NCBI GenBank assembly: GCA_013286935.1
Contig: JABDES010000009.1
Span: 1 to 45,328 of the forward strand
Length of the DNA: 45,328 nt
Source: Candidatus Babelota bacterium
GTDB lineage: Bacteria; Babelota; Babeliae; Babelales; Vermiphilaceae
Reading direction: 5' to 3'
This document shows positions 34,255 through 43,923 of the stretch, one piece after another. Every line of letters begins with the position of its first letter. Positions within the stretch are counted from its first letter, which is position 1. The notes below the pieces were generated by a model. That model searched no databases, was not told the origin of the DNA, and saw nothing but the letters and a program-made list of their open reading frames with translations. A program made the translations under genes and the position numbers.

Positions 34255-35019
34255 ATGAAACATAGCATGCAAGCATCATTTCCATATATCTTGGCTTTGG
34301 TTTTAGTGCTTTTTGGAGGATCGGTAGTTAATGCCTCACAAACAGGTCGCTATAATGACGTGGAAAGTGCAATAGTGAGCTTTACAAAGCTCATGAAAGA
34401 TTATTATGAAAGTACAGATAAGAATAAAAGGAATGAGGTAGCTCGCCAGATAAATGAACTTTATCAAAACAATACTCAGTTAATGAACGCAGAAAGTCAT
34501 GGAGGGCAAGGGGGAATAGACAAATTCGTGCGGAGGGATCCACAACCTGCTAAAGCAGCAGCAGAAGCACAAGTGTTCCATATTCTTAAAGGGCTCCCTA
34601 ATAGTGCCGCTTTAGCTAAGGCTCTAGAGGATATCAAAACACAAATAAATTCCCCAGGCTTCATATCATTACCAAAAGAAGAGAAGGCCCGTCTTAATAT
34701 ACTTAATGAGCATCTAGGCGGCATGATTCCTTTCCTGCAAGCCCTAGAAAAGGAAGATGAAGAACAGAAAACCGACCAATCCACAATCTCTACCGAAAAA
34801 TCATGGTGCATTACTCCTCTACAAGGCATCGGCGGCGCTTTATTGTTAGCCGCCACCGCCTATGGTCTACTAAAACTGTATCGCTGGTATAAACAAGCAC
34901 CTTCCGAGCAAGAACAAGAAGCAACACCAGACGATTCACAAGCTACAACAACAAACACACAATCCACAACCCCTCTGAATCATCATCATAAAAAAGGAGT
35001 TTCCCCATATGAAACATAG
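34255..35019 (+). CDS. Tandem anchored paralog 2
   Basis: 254 residues with the family layout: signal peptide (SFPYILALVLVLFGGSVVNA), diverged helical body, membrane anchor (GGALLLAATAYGLLKLYRW) and polar Glu/Thr-rich tail. The body is less like paralogs 1 and 3 than these are like each other. Its frame runs past the next Shine-Dalgarno and stops at TAG 35017-35019 inside paralog 3, an 11-base overlap that could couple their translation. AAAAGGAG lies 9 bases before the ATG; the same leader, nearly base for base, precedes paralog 3. Confidence 0.85.
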   Translation: MKHSMQASFPYILALVLVLFGGSVVNASQTGRYNDVESAIVSFTKLMKDYYESTDKNKRNEVARQINELYQNNTQLMNAESHGGQGGIDKFVRRDPQPAKAAAEAQVFHILKGLPNSAALAKALEDIKTQINSPGFISLPKEEKARLNILNEHLGGMIPFLQALEKEDEEQKTDQSTISTEKSWCITPLQGIGGALLLAATAYGLLKLYRWYKQAPSEQEQEATPDDSQATTTNTQSTTPLNHHHKKGVSPYET

Positions 35020-35785
35020 CATGCAAGAATCATTTCCATATATCTTGGCTCTATTTTTCGCGCTTTTTGGAGGATCGGTAGTAAAAGGGTCTCAAACAGG
35101 TCAAGAGAGTGACCCAGCACCTCTCAAAAAAGAGCTCACAGAGTTAATGAAAGCCTATAATGAAAATACAGATAAGGATAAAGATGCTGACATAGTTCAC
35201 CAGATTAATAAACTTTATACAGATGCAAAAAACGAGGGCGTGGCCAAGATATTCGACGAAGTCGTTAAGGAAAGCCCGCAACCAGCTCTAACAAACGCAC
35301 AGATATTCTATGTTCTTAGCAAACAGGAGGAGATTTCCAGCGGCACTGGCCTGCTCAAATATTTAGAAGAGCAGAAGCAAGAGTTAGAGAAGGTAAATAA
35401 GGCATCGGAAGATCTCCAAAAGCCGGCCAATGAGAGATCAGGTTTGGGTAGATTCTACACAGACGAACAAGTCGAGAACTCCCTGAAGGAAAACAAAAGA
35501 CACAAACAGAAGATCGATGAGGAGATCAAAGTAATGCAAGCAACGATTCCTTTGCTACAACGCCTGGAGGCCGGGGAAAGAATACGAGTCATCGACCCTT
35601 CAGCTAATCAGCCCACTTCGCCACCTGCGACCACTACCAGCAACGTGCCTTTAAAAATCATTGGAGGAGCTATGCTACTAGCCGCCACAGCCTATGGCCT
35701 ACTAAAACTGTATCGCTGGTACAAACAAGCACCTCTCGAGCAAGAAGAAACACCAGAAACGGCGCAATCCACACCAACCAACTAA
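35009..35785 (+). CDS. Tandem anchored paralog 3
   Basis: 258 residues. The N-terminus and leader copy paralog 2 (MKHSMQ.SFPYILAL) while the body, linker and anchor copy paralog 1 (SQTGQES, LKKEL, TDAKN, NQPTSPPATTTSN), so it looks like a mosaic made by recombination between neighbours. It ends with the anchor AMLLAATAYGLLKLYRWYKQ and a short acidic Thr-rich tail. Function unknown. It converges on rpe after 46 bases with no obvious terminator. Confidence 0.85.
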   Translation: MKHSMQESFPYILALFFALFGGSVVKGSQTGQESDPAPLKKELTELMKAYNENTDKDKDADIVHQINKLYTDAKNEGVAKIFDEVVKESPQPALTNAQIFYVLSKQEEISSGTGLLKYLEEQKQELEKVNKASEDLQKPANERSGLGRFYTDEQVENSLKENKRHKQKIDEEIKVMQATIPLLQRLEAGERIRVIDPSANQPTSPPATTTSNVPLKIIGGAMLLAATAYGLLKLYRWYKQAPLEQEETPETAQSTPTN

Positions 35786-35831
35786 TGTATAATAATTGTA
35801 TCCCCCCTGCGCTTATATCCTCGGCTGGCAT

Positions 35832-36488
35832 TCACAGTATGATATCAATCATTTGGCGCATATTGTGCATTATATTGCCATGACCAAACAAGGCTGAGCC
35901 TACCGCTATGTCTTGTGCCCCAGCCGCCACCAAGGCTGCAATGTTTTTTGCAGAAACGCCACCATCAACGCCAACCCGCAAAGTTGGATGTGTATCTTGT
36001 TTGTACGTGCAAACAGCACGCAACCTTTCGTACGTGGACTCCAAAAACTGCTGTCCGGCAAACCCAGGCTGCACAGACATCACTAAAACATGGTCGCAAA
36101 GCCCAAGAATATCAAAAGCTTGACGCAAATCATCATCCGGACTAATCGCCAACCCCGCAAGGGCTAATTTTTGTTTTAGCAGATGAAATACTGCTGAAAA
36201 ATCTTCATTTGAGTTCAAATGAATCGAAACAATATCCCTTGGCCTAATAAGCGTATTATGAATTAATTGCATTGGATTTGTAACCATATAATGAGTCCAC
36301 ATTGGAATATCACAATAGTTGGCAATTGCATTGACCAAATTCACGCCACCTTCAAGGTTTGGCACAAGATGATTATCCATCAAATCAATATGAAACCCGG
36401 CTGAAAGGGGCGTTAACGTGTCAATGACAGGCTGGATGTTCAAAGGATCGGCACACATAATTGATGGGTAGAGCATTGGAGCCGCCAT
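35832..36488 (-). CDS. rpe: Ribulose-phosphate 3-epimerase
   Basis: TIM-barrel enzyme interconverting ribulose-5-phosphate and xylulose-5-phosphate. The 218 residues include PSIMCADPLN, HIDLMDNHLVPNL (catalytic Asp and metal His), MSVQPGFAGQQF, the second catalytic Asp in VGVDGGVSAKNI, and the phosphate-binding VGSALFG. AAGGAAAAGT lies just before the ATG. The HYMVTNP stretch stands where HLMVxNP is usual. It is the partner of transaldolase in the pentose phosphate pathway. Confidence 0.95.
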   Translation of the reverse strand: MAAPMLYPSIMCADPLNIQPVIDTLTPLSAGFHIDLMDNHLVPNLEGGVNLVNAIANYCDIPMWTHYMVTNPMQLIHNTLIRPRDIVSIHLNSNEDFSAVFHLLKQKLALAGLAISPDDDLRQAFDILGLCDHVLVMSVQPGFAGQQFLESTYERLRAVCTYKQDTHPTLRVGVDGGVSAKNIAALVAAGAQDIAVGSALFGHGNIMHNMRQMIDIIL

Positions 36489-36581
36489 ACTTTTCCTTTT
36501 TGAAAAGAACTAATCTATGAGCTTATTTTGGCATCAAGGCCATTCACTGATATACTACAAATACTTTAATAGTTTGAACGC

Positions 36582-36698
36582 ATGACGCACATCCTACACT
36601 ATGCGCAACAGAAAAAATATGCAGATCAACTAAAAAAGTGTAAATCGTTATATTATTTCTACAATGCTATTCCTAAAACAGTAAGGCACTTGCAATGA
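36582..36698 (+). CDS. Possible small leader ORF overlapping the VOC gene
   Basis: A 38-codon frame from ATG 36582 to TGA 36696-36698, basic and aromatic in composition. The stop overlaps the start of the VOC gene as ATGA, the classic translational coupling arrangement. There is no strong ribosome-binding site and no family match, so it may be chance. Confidence 0.25.
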   Translation: MTHILHYAQQKKYADQLKKCKSLYYFYNAIPKTVRHLQ

Positions 36699-37165
36699 TA
36701 CGTCGTGTTTCAATGATTATCCTTATGCAGCACGATCTTGAAGCTGCTGTTACATTTTACCAACTATTTGATGGACTGAAATTGCGGTTTCATTTGCTTA
36801 ATAAGTGGGCAGAATTTACGCTAGAGCAAACAAAGCTTGGGCTATGTCCAACTTCAATCCAACCAACAGAGATGGTACATACCGGCCTAGTTTTGGAAAC
36901 AAGCAACCTTTTATCTTTTTATGAAAAATACAAATGCACAATATCATTTGTAGGCGAACCGATTATTAAGCCTCACGGAATAATGATCCGAATCAAAGAT
37001 CCGGGGGAAAACCTTATCGACTTATACGAACCAACTCCCGAACAACTCAAAGAGCTTGTCAGGCAAGTAAACAACCGAGTCAATTCCGATGAAGATAACA
37101 TCTCCGTCAGCTCACAGGCGTCATGCTGTCGGACACAAAAAGGACAAGATAACCCCTGCTGTTAA
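36695..37165 (+). CDS. VOC-like protein with a Cys-rich tail
   Basis: 156 residues. The first ~120 have the vicinal-oxygen-chelate pattern: MIILMQHDLEAAVTFYQLF, then VHTGLVLET, and HGIMIRIKDPGENLIDLYEP, which resembles the second-module ending of glyoxalase-like proteins. Metal ligands are unclear. The last 35 residues are polar and end in SCCRTQ...NPCC, four Cys in two pairs, unusual for this family and suggestive of metal binding or redox linkage. TAAGG lies about 9 bases before the ATG. The gene is followed by the groES promoter region. Confidence 0.78.
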   Translation: MIRRVSMIILMQHDLEAAVTFYQLFDGLKLRFHLLNKWAEFTLEQTKLGLCPTSIQPTEMVHTGLVLETSNLLSFYEKYKCTISFVGEPIIKPHGIMIRIKDPGENLIDLYEPTPEQLKELVRQVNNRVNSDEDNISVSSQASCCRTQKGQDNPCC

Positions 37166-37215
37166 CCTTGATTTTTTACACCAGCCTTGAGTCACTTGTT
37201 ATCAAAAAAAGTAGG

Positions 37216-37243
37216 TTGAACTTTTTAGATTTTTTTCTATACT
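37216..37243 (+). promoter_or_regulatory. Promoter for groES-groEL
   Basis: TTGAAC (37216-37221), 16-base spacer, TATACT (37238-37243), about 90 bases before groES. I looked for a CIRCE inverted repeat (TTAGCACTC-N9-GAGTGCTAA) between 37166 and 37333 and did not see one. Confidence 0.5.
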
Positions 37244-37333
37244 GATAGAAGAGTTATTGTCTTACTTTTTAACAAAACGTATGGTAGATAACAGATAATA
37301 TTTAAATAACAGTATATTTTTTTAGGAGGATCG

Positions 37334-37621
37334 ATGTTAGAAAAACTCAAACCATTAGGCGACCGCGTATTCGTCAAGCGATTAGAAGCAGAAGAGACTA
37401 CTGAATCAGGACTTATAATTCCGGACGCTGCAAAAGAAAAGGCACAAACAGGCAAAGTTCTTTCCGTAGGCGGCGGGAAAAGAGATGCTTCTGGCAAACT
37501 CATTCCACTTGATGTTCAGATAGGCGATACCATTTATTTTGGTAAGTATGCTGGCACAGAAGCAGGCAAGGACTACTTGGTAATACGAGAAGATGAAATT
37601 CTTGGCATTCTTGAAAAATAA
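37334..37621 (+). CDS. groES: Co-chaperonin GroES
   Basis: Ten-kDa lid of the GroEL chamber. The 95 residues match the family: KLKPLGDRVFVKRLEAEETTESG, the mobile-loop region GLIIPDAAKEKAQ, VLSVGGGKRDASG and the C-terminal GDTIYFGKYAGTE. AGGAGGATCG before the ATG is an almost ideal Shine-Dalgarno. groEL follows after 25 bases with its own CAGGAG. Confidence 0.97.
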   Translation: MLEKLKPLGDRVFVKRLEAEETTESGLIIPDAAKEKAQTGKVLSVGGGKRDASGKLIPLDVQIGDTIYFGKYAGTEAGKDYLVIREDEILGILEK

Positions 37622-37628
37622 ACAATAA

Positions 37629-39290
<1,662 letters not shown>

Positions 39291-39310
39291 TTCACGGCAT
39301 ATTAGTTTTC

Positions 39311-39350
39311 AAATCAAAAGGCCCATCATTGTTGATGGGCCTTTTGATTT
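39311..39350 (+). terminator. Rho-independent terminator of groES-groEL
   Basis: Perfect 18-base arms (39311-39328, 39333-39350) with a TTGT tetraloop and a T-rich end, 20 bases after the groEL stop. Confidence 0.9.
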
Positions 39351-39433
39351 AATGCTCCATTAATCCGACCCAAACCTCTTTGCCCCCCAAGAGGCTTATC
39401 ATTTACAATAGAAATAAAAAGTCAAATTTCTGC

Positions 39434-39462
39434 TTGACAAGTCATAATTTTTGTTTTATCAT
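39434..39462 (+). promoter_or_regulatory. Strong sigma-70-type promoter for the AAA+ gene
   Basis: Perfect -35 TTGACA (39434-39439), 17-base spacer, -10 TATCAT (39457-39462). The predicted leader is about 70 bases. This is the best consensus match seen in the window. Confidence 0.75.
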
Positions 39463-39539
39463 TATGGTAATTCATAATGTTATTATTATAATGTAGCTAC
39501 TAGAGTTACTTCTAGCTTGATAAACATCAAAGGATCATC

Positions 39540-41081
39540 ATGAATAAGATAAAATTGAATTTTGGCAAAATCATACTGCCTTTCATGCTCATATGCGCAT
39601 CGCATACCTTTGCCGCCAATGAAGCAGCAAAATCGGCCGTTGAAGCTTTTTCGCCCTATAGCTTTCCAGCCAAGCTTTTTGATCAAAGTTTTTTAAATGA
39701 CCCACAATATGCCAACACACTTAAAAGTGAAGGCTTTTTGATTGAGGCAACCGGAACTGGAGAAATTGATTCAGACGCTCTGAACAAGATCTGCTCAGAT
39801 GCGTTTGAAAGTAAAAGAAATAAGATTGCTAGGGATGAAATGATTTATAAAGCATTGCTCCCTATACTAGTTCCACCATTCGCACTGGGATCTCTTGCTG
39901 CTGGTGGCTATTTTGCTCGTAGCCTTAAAACTTCTGGATTGAAACTTATAAGCGCATGCGGCACGATAAACCAATATGGGGACTTCGAACCAACCTCTCT
40001 TGGCATTGGTCTTGCAACCGCTGCTTATTTTGGTGGGCTTGGAGCTCTCATAGCATATTTCGCTATGATGCCACATGCTTGGGGCAAAGGCGCACAGGCT
40101 TTTAAATTTGTTACCGCTAATAACGACCCAATGATCGTATATTGTCGTGAATATGCTGCCAAAAAGAGATTTTTAAATTTTTTAGATATGGAAACCGATA
40201 AGAATGATTTCAAAGAATATGGCAAGGTTCCTTATGTTGAAGAAGAGCTTTGTAAGGGAAATACATCTCTTATGAAAACTTTTTTATCCATTCCTATAAA
40301 GAGCATACAACCACTATATACCCCAGAGAGTGCGCAGGACTGTTTTGCTTTATATTCTCAAGAAACGCAAACCCTACTTATGAGAACATGTAATTCGCAT
40401 ATGCGAGCGTATCAAGCTCATATTGGAGTCAATAAAAAATCAAGAGAGTTTCTTACTCTGCTTTCTGCCCCTGGTACTGGCAAATCTCGATTGGTACAAG
40501 AAATTGGAGCCTTTATGGGAATTCCAGTAACTACTATCTGTCTTGCTGATACAACGGTTGATAAGCTTTTTGGAACAGAATCGCATCCCGGTTTAATTTT
40601 AGAAAAATTGGGCCAATTGGGTTCCAGAAATGGCATACTGTTCTTTGATGAGTTAGATAGAGTTACAGATGATAAAAAATTGCTATCAATACTGTTACCA
40701 TTTTTAGAGCCGAGCGCAAAAACCTTCTATAGTCCCTACCTGAAGCGCAATATTGACGTAAGCCATCTGTTTGTAGTCGTCGCAGGGAATCTTTCATTCC
40801 AAGACGCAGCGCTCAAGAGTCGTTTTAATGCTCTAAAGACCGCTTCACTAGAGATTCATGATGCAAAAAAACTTGTTAGTATTGTTATGAATGAATATTT
40901 ACGCACCAAGCTTGAACCTTGTGAGCGGACTCTAATAACTGCCGATTTAAAAAGATGCTGGGCTGAACAAATACATAGCTATGTCAAAGAACAACCATTT
41001 CTTTCATTTAGAGACGCCCAAGCTAAGTTGGACCTACTTGTAAGTGAATGGCAAATGAACGGCTATCCGGTCAACGGTTAA
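39540..41081 (+). CDS. Membrane-anchored AAA+ ATPase with a signal peptide
   Basis: 513 residues: signal peptide (about 1-25, ending HTFAA), a soluble stretch, membrane segments at about 103-126 and 154-177, a linker, and a C-terminal AAA+ domain. The latter has Walker A SAPGTGKS (309-316), Walker B ILFFDE (366-371), sensor-1 Asn in VVVAGN (about 417) and an Arg finger in LKSRF (about 428). The domain resembles the ClpX/Lon/torsin side of AAA+ by eye, but no subfamily is certain. Counting membrane crossings places the ATPase outside the cytoplasm, which is unusual. It has its own strong promoter and terminator. Function unknown; an unfoldase acting on exported proteins, or in a host compartment, is possible. 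Confidence 0.85.
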   Translation: MNKIKLNFGKIILPFMLICASHTFAANEAAKSAVEAFSPYSFPAKLFDQSFLNDPQYANTLKSEGFLIEATGTGEIDSDALNKICSDAFESKRNKIARDEMIYKALLPILVPPFALGSLAAGGYFARSLKTSGLKLISACGTINQYGDFEPTSLGIGLATAAYFGGLGALIAYFAMMPHAWGKGAQAFKFVTANNDPMIVYCREYAAKKRFLNFLDMETDKNDFKEYGKVPYVEEELCKGNTSLMKTFLSIPIKSIQPLYTPESAQDCFALYSQETQTLLMRTCNSHMRAYQAHIGVNKKSREFLTLLSAPGTGKSRLVQEIGAFMGIPVTTICLADTTVDKLFGTESHPGLILEKLGQLGSRNGILFFDELDRVTDDKKLLSILLPFLEPSAKTFYSPYLKRNIDVSHLFVVVAGNLSFQDAALKSRFNALKTASLEIHDAKKLVSIVMNEYLRTKLEPCERTLITADLKRCWAEQIHSYVKEQPFLSFRDAQAKLDLLVSEWQMNGYPVNG

Positions 41082-41096
41082 ACAAAAATATAAGTA

Positions 41097-41140
41097 AAAA
41101 CTCCCCATAGGTACCGATATCGGTACCTATGGGGAGTTTT
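41097..41140. terminator. Perfect-palindrome terminator after the AAA+ gene
   Basis: A 44-base perfect palindrome with AAAA at one end and TTTT at the other, so it can act in both directions. It ends the AAA+ gene and faces the convergent orn operon. Confidence 0.9.
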
Positions 41141-41196
41141 GCTTTGCAACGTCAGTTTAAAAATGGGAATTTTTATAAGTAGAAGACTGCTCCGGA

Positions 41197-41225
41197 TCGT
41201 CGTTGCGAGGAGCTTTTAGCGACGA
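41197..41225. repeat. REP-like element next to the orn stop codon
   Basis: TCGTCGTTGCGAGGAG...GCGACGA: TCGTCG (41197-41202) pairs with CGACGA (41220-41225). From memory it resembles a widespread intergenic element of the type GTCATTGCGAGGAGCGAAGC in host-associated bacteria. Single copy of this exact form in the window; two shorter related sequences lie at 44.4 and 45.0 kb. Confidence 0.45.
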
Positions 41226-41227
41226 AG

Positions 41228-41791
41228 TTAATTTTTTATAAAAAAATGCGCTCTATAGTGCTTTAATTCATCAATTGATTCTTGTATATCCTCAAGAGCG
41301 CGATGCGCGTTACTTTTTTGAAATTCGGTATTGTGACCAACAGGGTACCAGTTGTTAATCAATACCTTGAGCGTGCTCACATCAACCATTCTATAGTTTA
41401 GGTGCTCTAAGATGTTGGGCATATATTGCTTTAAAAAAAGCCTATCCTGCCAAATTGAATTACCACACAAAACCGCTTCCTCTTTTGCACAATGCATTCT
41501 AATAAACTGCAATGTTTGAGCATATGCATCCGCCAGAGTGATTGATGACGAACAAACTTTTTCAAGAAGCCCCGACCGCTTATGCATAGCGTAAACTTCA
41601 GGATTCATTTTTGTCATATAATCTATTGGCTGCGTAATATAAAGTGTTGGCCCATATGCAATAACCTCTAACGTTGGTTGTGTAATAATGGTTGCAATTT
41701 CCAAAATAGAATCATTGGTATGGTCAAGGCCAGTCATTTCTAGGTCAATCCACACAAACTGCTTGATCGCTTTTGCTGATAACTTAGTCAT
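41228..41791 (-). CDS. orn: Oligoribonuclease
   Basis: DEDDh 3'-5' exoribonuclease that degrades two- to five-base RNAs and pGpG, finishing RNA decay. The 187 residues show FVWIDLEMTGLD (Exo I, Asp and Glu), the Exo II region LCGNSIWQDRLFLKQYMP, the Tyr/Phe/His-rich LNYRMVDVSTLK and the Exo III AHRALEDIQESI with the catalytic His and Asp. Start taken at 41791, within the ATGACTAA overlap with the preceding gene, which suggests coupled translation; the frame is open to 41824. Confidence 0.95.
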   Translation of the reverse strand: MTKLSAKAIKQFVWIDLEMTGLDHTNDSILEIATIITQPTLEVIAYGPTLYITQPIDYMTKMNPEVYAMHKRSGLLEKVCSSSITLADAYAQTLQFIRMHCAKEEAVLCGNSIWQDRLFLKQYMPNILEHLNYRMVDVSTLKVLINNWYPVGHNTEFQKSNAHRALEDIQESIDELKHYRAHFFIKN

Positions 41792-42428
41792 GCATGCTGG
41801 CTTTACAAAGCATGTTTTCAACATAGTATGCGCCCATATTGTACAATGGCTGCGAAATCATGCCTAATACGACCGCAGAAATACAACATAGGCCATAATG
41901 ATCTTTCTTATCAAGCGATTCGTGTGCACACAAACAGGTCGTGGTTGGAACCATTAAAGATGTTATTAAAAAGCCTACTGCAGGCGCACCGCCATTTTTT
42001 ACAAATCTATTCAGCCAAGAAATAATCAACCGATGCTTAGAAATATCAATTGTATTTACTTCCTGCCCACCATCTCTAAATCTATGTATAAGATATGCAA
42101 GGCTATTGTAGCCCGCCTGCGCAGAAAAAAATCCCAACGCAAACATGCAGTAACCAATCACATGAAATTGTTGATTGCCATACTTTTTACGCAAACAACA
42201 TTTAAAATAATCTCTACTAAGCATTTCGAGAGCCTTATATACAGCTACATGGCCACCCAATCCCGCGCCTCCATTGGTCAAGACAGTATGCATAATTCCA
42301 GGGATTTTTTTACCAATGGTTTTTATAGATAAATCCCAGCCAGATGAAGCTTGAAAACAACTAGTCAGAAAAAAAACAGTCGAAAATGAGGTTAGTCGTA
42401 TCGATGTTATGTAAGTTTTAAAGTGCAT
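41784..42428 (-). CDS. Membrane protein of unknown function, coupled to orn
   Basis: 214 residues; not recognised. It begins with a signal-like hydrophobic segment (LTSFSTVFFLTSCF), in which Cys in FLTSC is a weak lipobox candidate, and has about four more hydrophobic stretches, for example FHVIGYCMFALGFFSAQAG and LCCISAVVLGMISQPLYNM. Cys is common. A TTG at 42452 is an alternative start; ATG 42428 has AAGAG about 7 bases upstream. It lies between the AGCS symporter gene and orn on the same strand and overlaps orn by 8 bases, so the three form one operon. The context does not reveal a function. Confidence 0.75.
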   Translation of the reverse strand: MHFKTYITSIRLTSFSTVFFLTSCFQASSGWDLSIKTIGKKIPGIMHTVLTNGGAGLGGHVAVYKALEMLSRDYFKCCLRKKYGNQQFHVIGYCMFALGFFSAQAGYNSLAYLIHRFRDGGQEVNTIDISKHRLIISWLNRFVKNGGAPAVGFLITSLMVPTTTCLCAHESLDKKDHYGLCCISAVVLGMISQPLYNMGAYYVENMLCKASMHD

Positions 42429-42454
42429 AGTAAACTCTTGATTGATGCTCAATG

Positions 42455-43789
42455 TTAAAGACGTTTTTCATCATATGTAAGTCGCTGTATAACCTCTGGC
42501 AACAACCAAAGCAGGCCAAAAAGATTTATACACAGCATTATAGCGGTCACAATTTCGGCAGCCCCCCACACCACTCCAACTTTTACAAGCGCACCAATTG
42601 CTACACTGGCAGCATATAAAATGGTGATTCCATATATAAAGCGCCCTCCTGTTAAAAACATCCAGGTGGCACGCGTAATATATACATAGCCAACCATTAC
42701 GCTTACGCCAAAGCTAAGCGATAAAAATGAAACTAAGTAGCCGCCAAATGAGCAAAAAACAGTGTTAAATGCTGCACCAGTAAGTGCTGTACTATCAAGT
42801 CCAGTTGTCCAAACGCCACTTACCACGATGCACACAGCTAACATAAAACATATTAATGAACTGATAAAGGTGCTAAGCATCGACATGCACGCATCTCTAA
42901 TAGCCGCATTGCTACCGGTAAATCCAAATAAGATTGCCGCAGTACCAAGACCTGATTCAGTGGCCATCACGGAACGCGTCATGCCCAGTCTGATTGCCTG
43001 TTGAACCGAAAATCCAAGCATTCCGCCAATAGCTGATACGGGATTAAACGCACTAACAAAAATGAGGCGCATAGCCTCAAAAAGTCCAGACCAGTGGTAG
43101 ATAAGAAGGGAAAAGCTTGCTAGAAAAAAGATAGCCAAATTAAATGGTACTAATTTGCTGGTAACTTGAGATACACGATCTGAGCCGCCACAAAGAACGT
43201 AGAGGATAAATAAAGTTAATAATGCAGAGGTTATGTAGGTGCTCGTTCCCCAAGTTGCATAGGCGCTCACCGCAATTGAATTGGCTTGCATACAGCTCCC
43301 CAATGTCAGCCCCAAACACAAGCAAGAGATTGCATAAACGAAGGATAATACCTTCCCTCCAGGGACCGACTTTAAATACAACATTGGCCCCCCCAAAAGC
43401 ATCGGCCTATCGGTCTTTGCAGCATAAATAACACTAATATAAACCTCCACAAAGCGTACGGCCATTAACAACACGCCAAAAGCGAGTACCCAAAACGCCG
43501 CCCCTGGGCCGCCTGCATGTATCGCTGTTGCCATTCCTGCAAGGCTACCATTGCCAACGCCGGTACTAAGTGTATTGATAAAAGCTTGTATTGGGGTTGT
43601 CGCTGGTCCCCCAATCTTACCAGACTTATCTTGATGCTCAGAAGGAAAAAGTGTTATATAGCAGCTGTAGAAAAAATAACGAAACTGAATCGCACGCAAT
43701 GCTATCGTATAAGCCAACCCTACCATTGCAACATAGGCAATAAGCGGCCAACCAATAAACCATTGAACATATGCAATCAACACATTCAT
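42455..43789 (-). CDS. Sodium:alanine symporter family (AGCS) amino-acid transporter
   Basis: Inner-membrane symporter taking up alanine, glycine or related amino acids with sodium. The 444 residues have about eleven membrane segments and the family signatures: GGPATTPIQAFINTLSTGVGNGSLAGMATAI (the AGCS N-box spans this stretch), GGPMLYL, and RLGMTRSVMATESGLGTAAILFGF near residues 263-286. AAGGAAATT precedes the ATG. It heads an operon with a membrane protein of unknown function and orn. Import of amino acids from a host would suit a reduced genome. Confidence 0.92.
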   Translation of the reverse strand: MNVLIAYVQWFIGWPLIAYVAMVGLAYTIALRAIQFRYFFYSCYITLFPSEHQDKSGKIGGPATTPIQAFINTLSTGVGNGSLAGMATAIHAGGPGAAFWVLAFGVLLMAVRFVEVYISVIYAAKTDRPMLLGGPMLYLKSVPGGKVLSFVYAISCLCLGLTLGSCMQANSIAVSAYATWGTSTYITSALLTLFILYVLCGGSDRVSQVTSKLVPFNLAIFFLASFSLLIYHWSGLFEAMRLIFVSAFNPVSAIGGMLGFSVQQAIRLGMTRSVMATESGLGTAAILFGFTGSNAAIRDACMSMLSTFISSLICFMLAVCIVVSGVWTTGLDSTALTGAAFNTVFCSFGGYLVSFLSLSFGVSVMVGYVYITRATWMFLTGGRFIYGITILYAASVAIGALVKVGVVWGAAEIVTAIMLCINLFGLLWLLPEVIQRLTYDEKRL

Positions 43790-43923
43790 ATAATTTCCTT
43801 ATCAATCTATTTAGATGTATACTGCCTAATAGGAAAAGCATACTTCAATTTTACAAATAAATCATAGATAAGGTTGTTTATTGCAGCCTACACAATCAAA
43901 ATATCTACCTGGAAAACCGTTAC

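Noticed and set aside
37166-37333. Possible CIRCE/HrcA operator before groES
   Set aside because: No TTAGCACTC-N9-GAGTGCTAA repeat or close variant was found; only a sigma-70-like promoter is supportable.
41097-41140. Perfect palindrome as a mobile element
   Set aside because: Position right after a stop codon and the A/T ends make an ordinary terminator the simpler reading.
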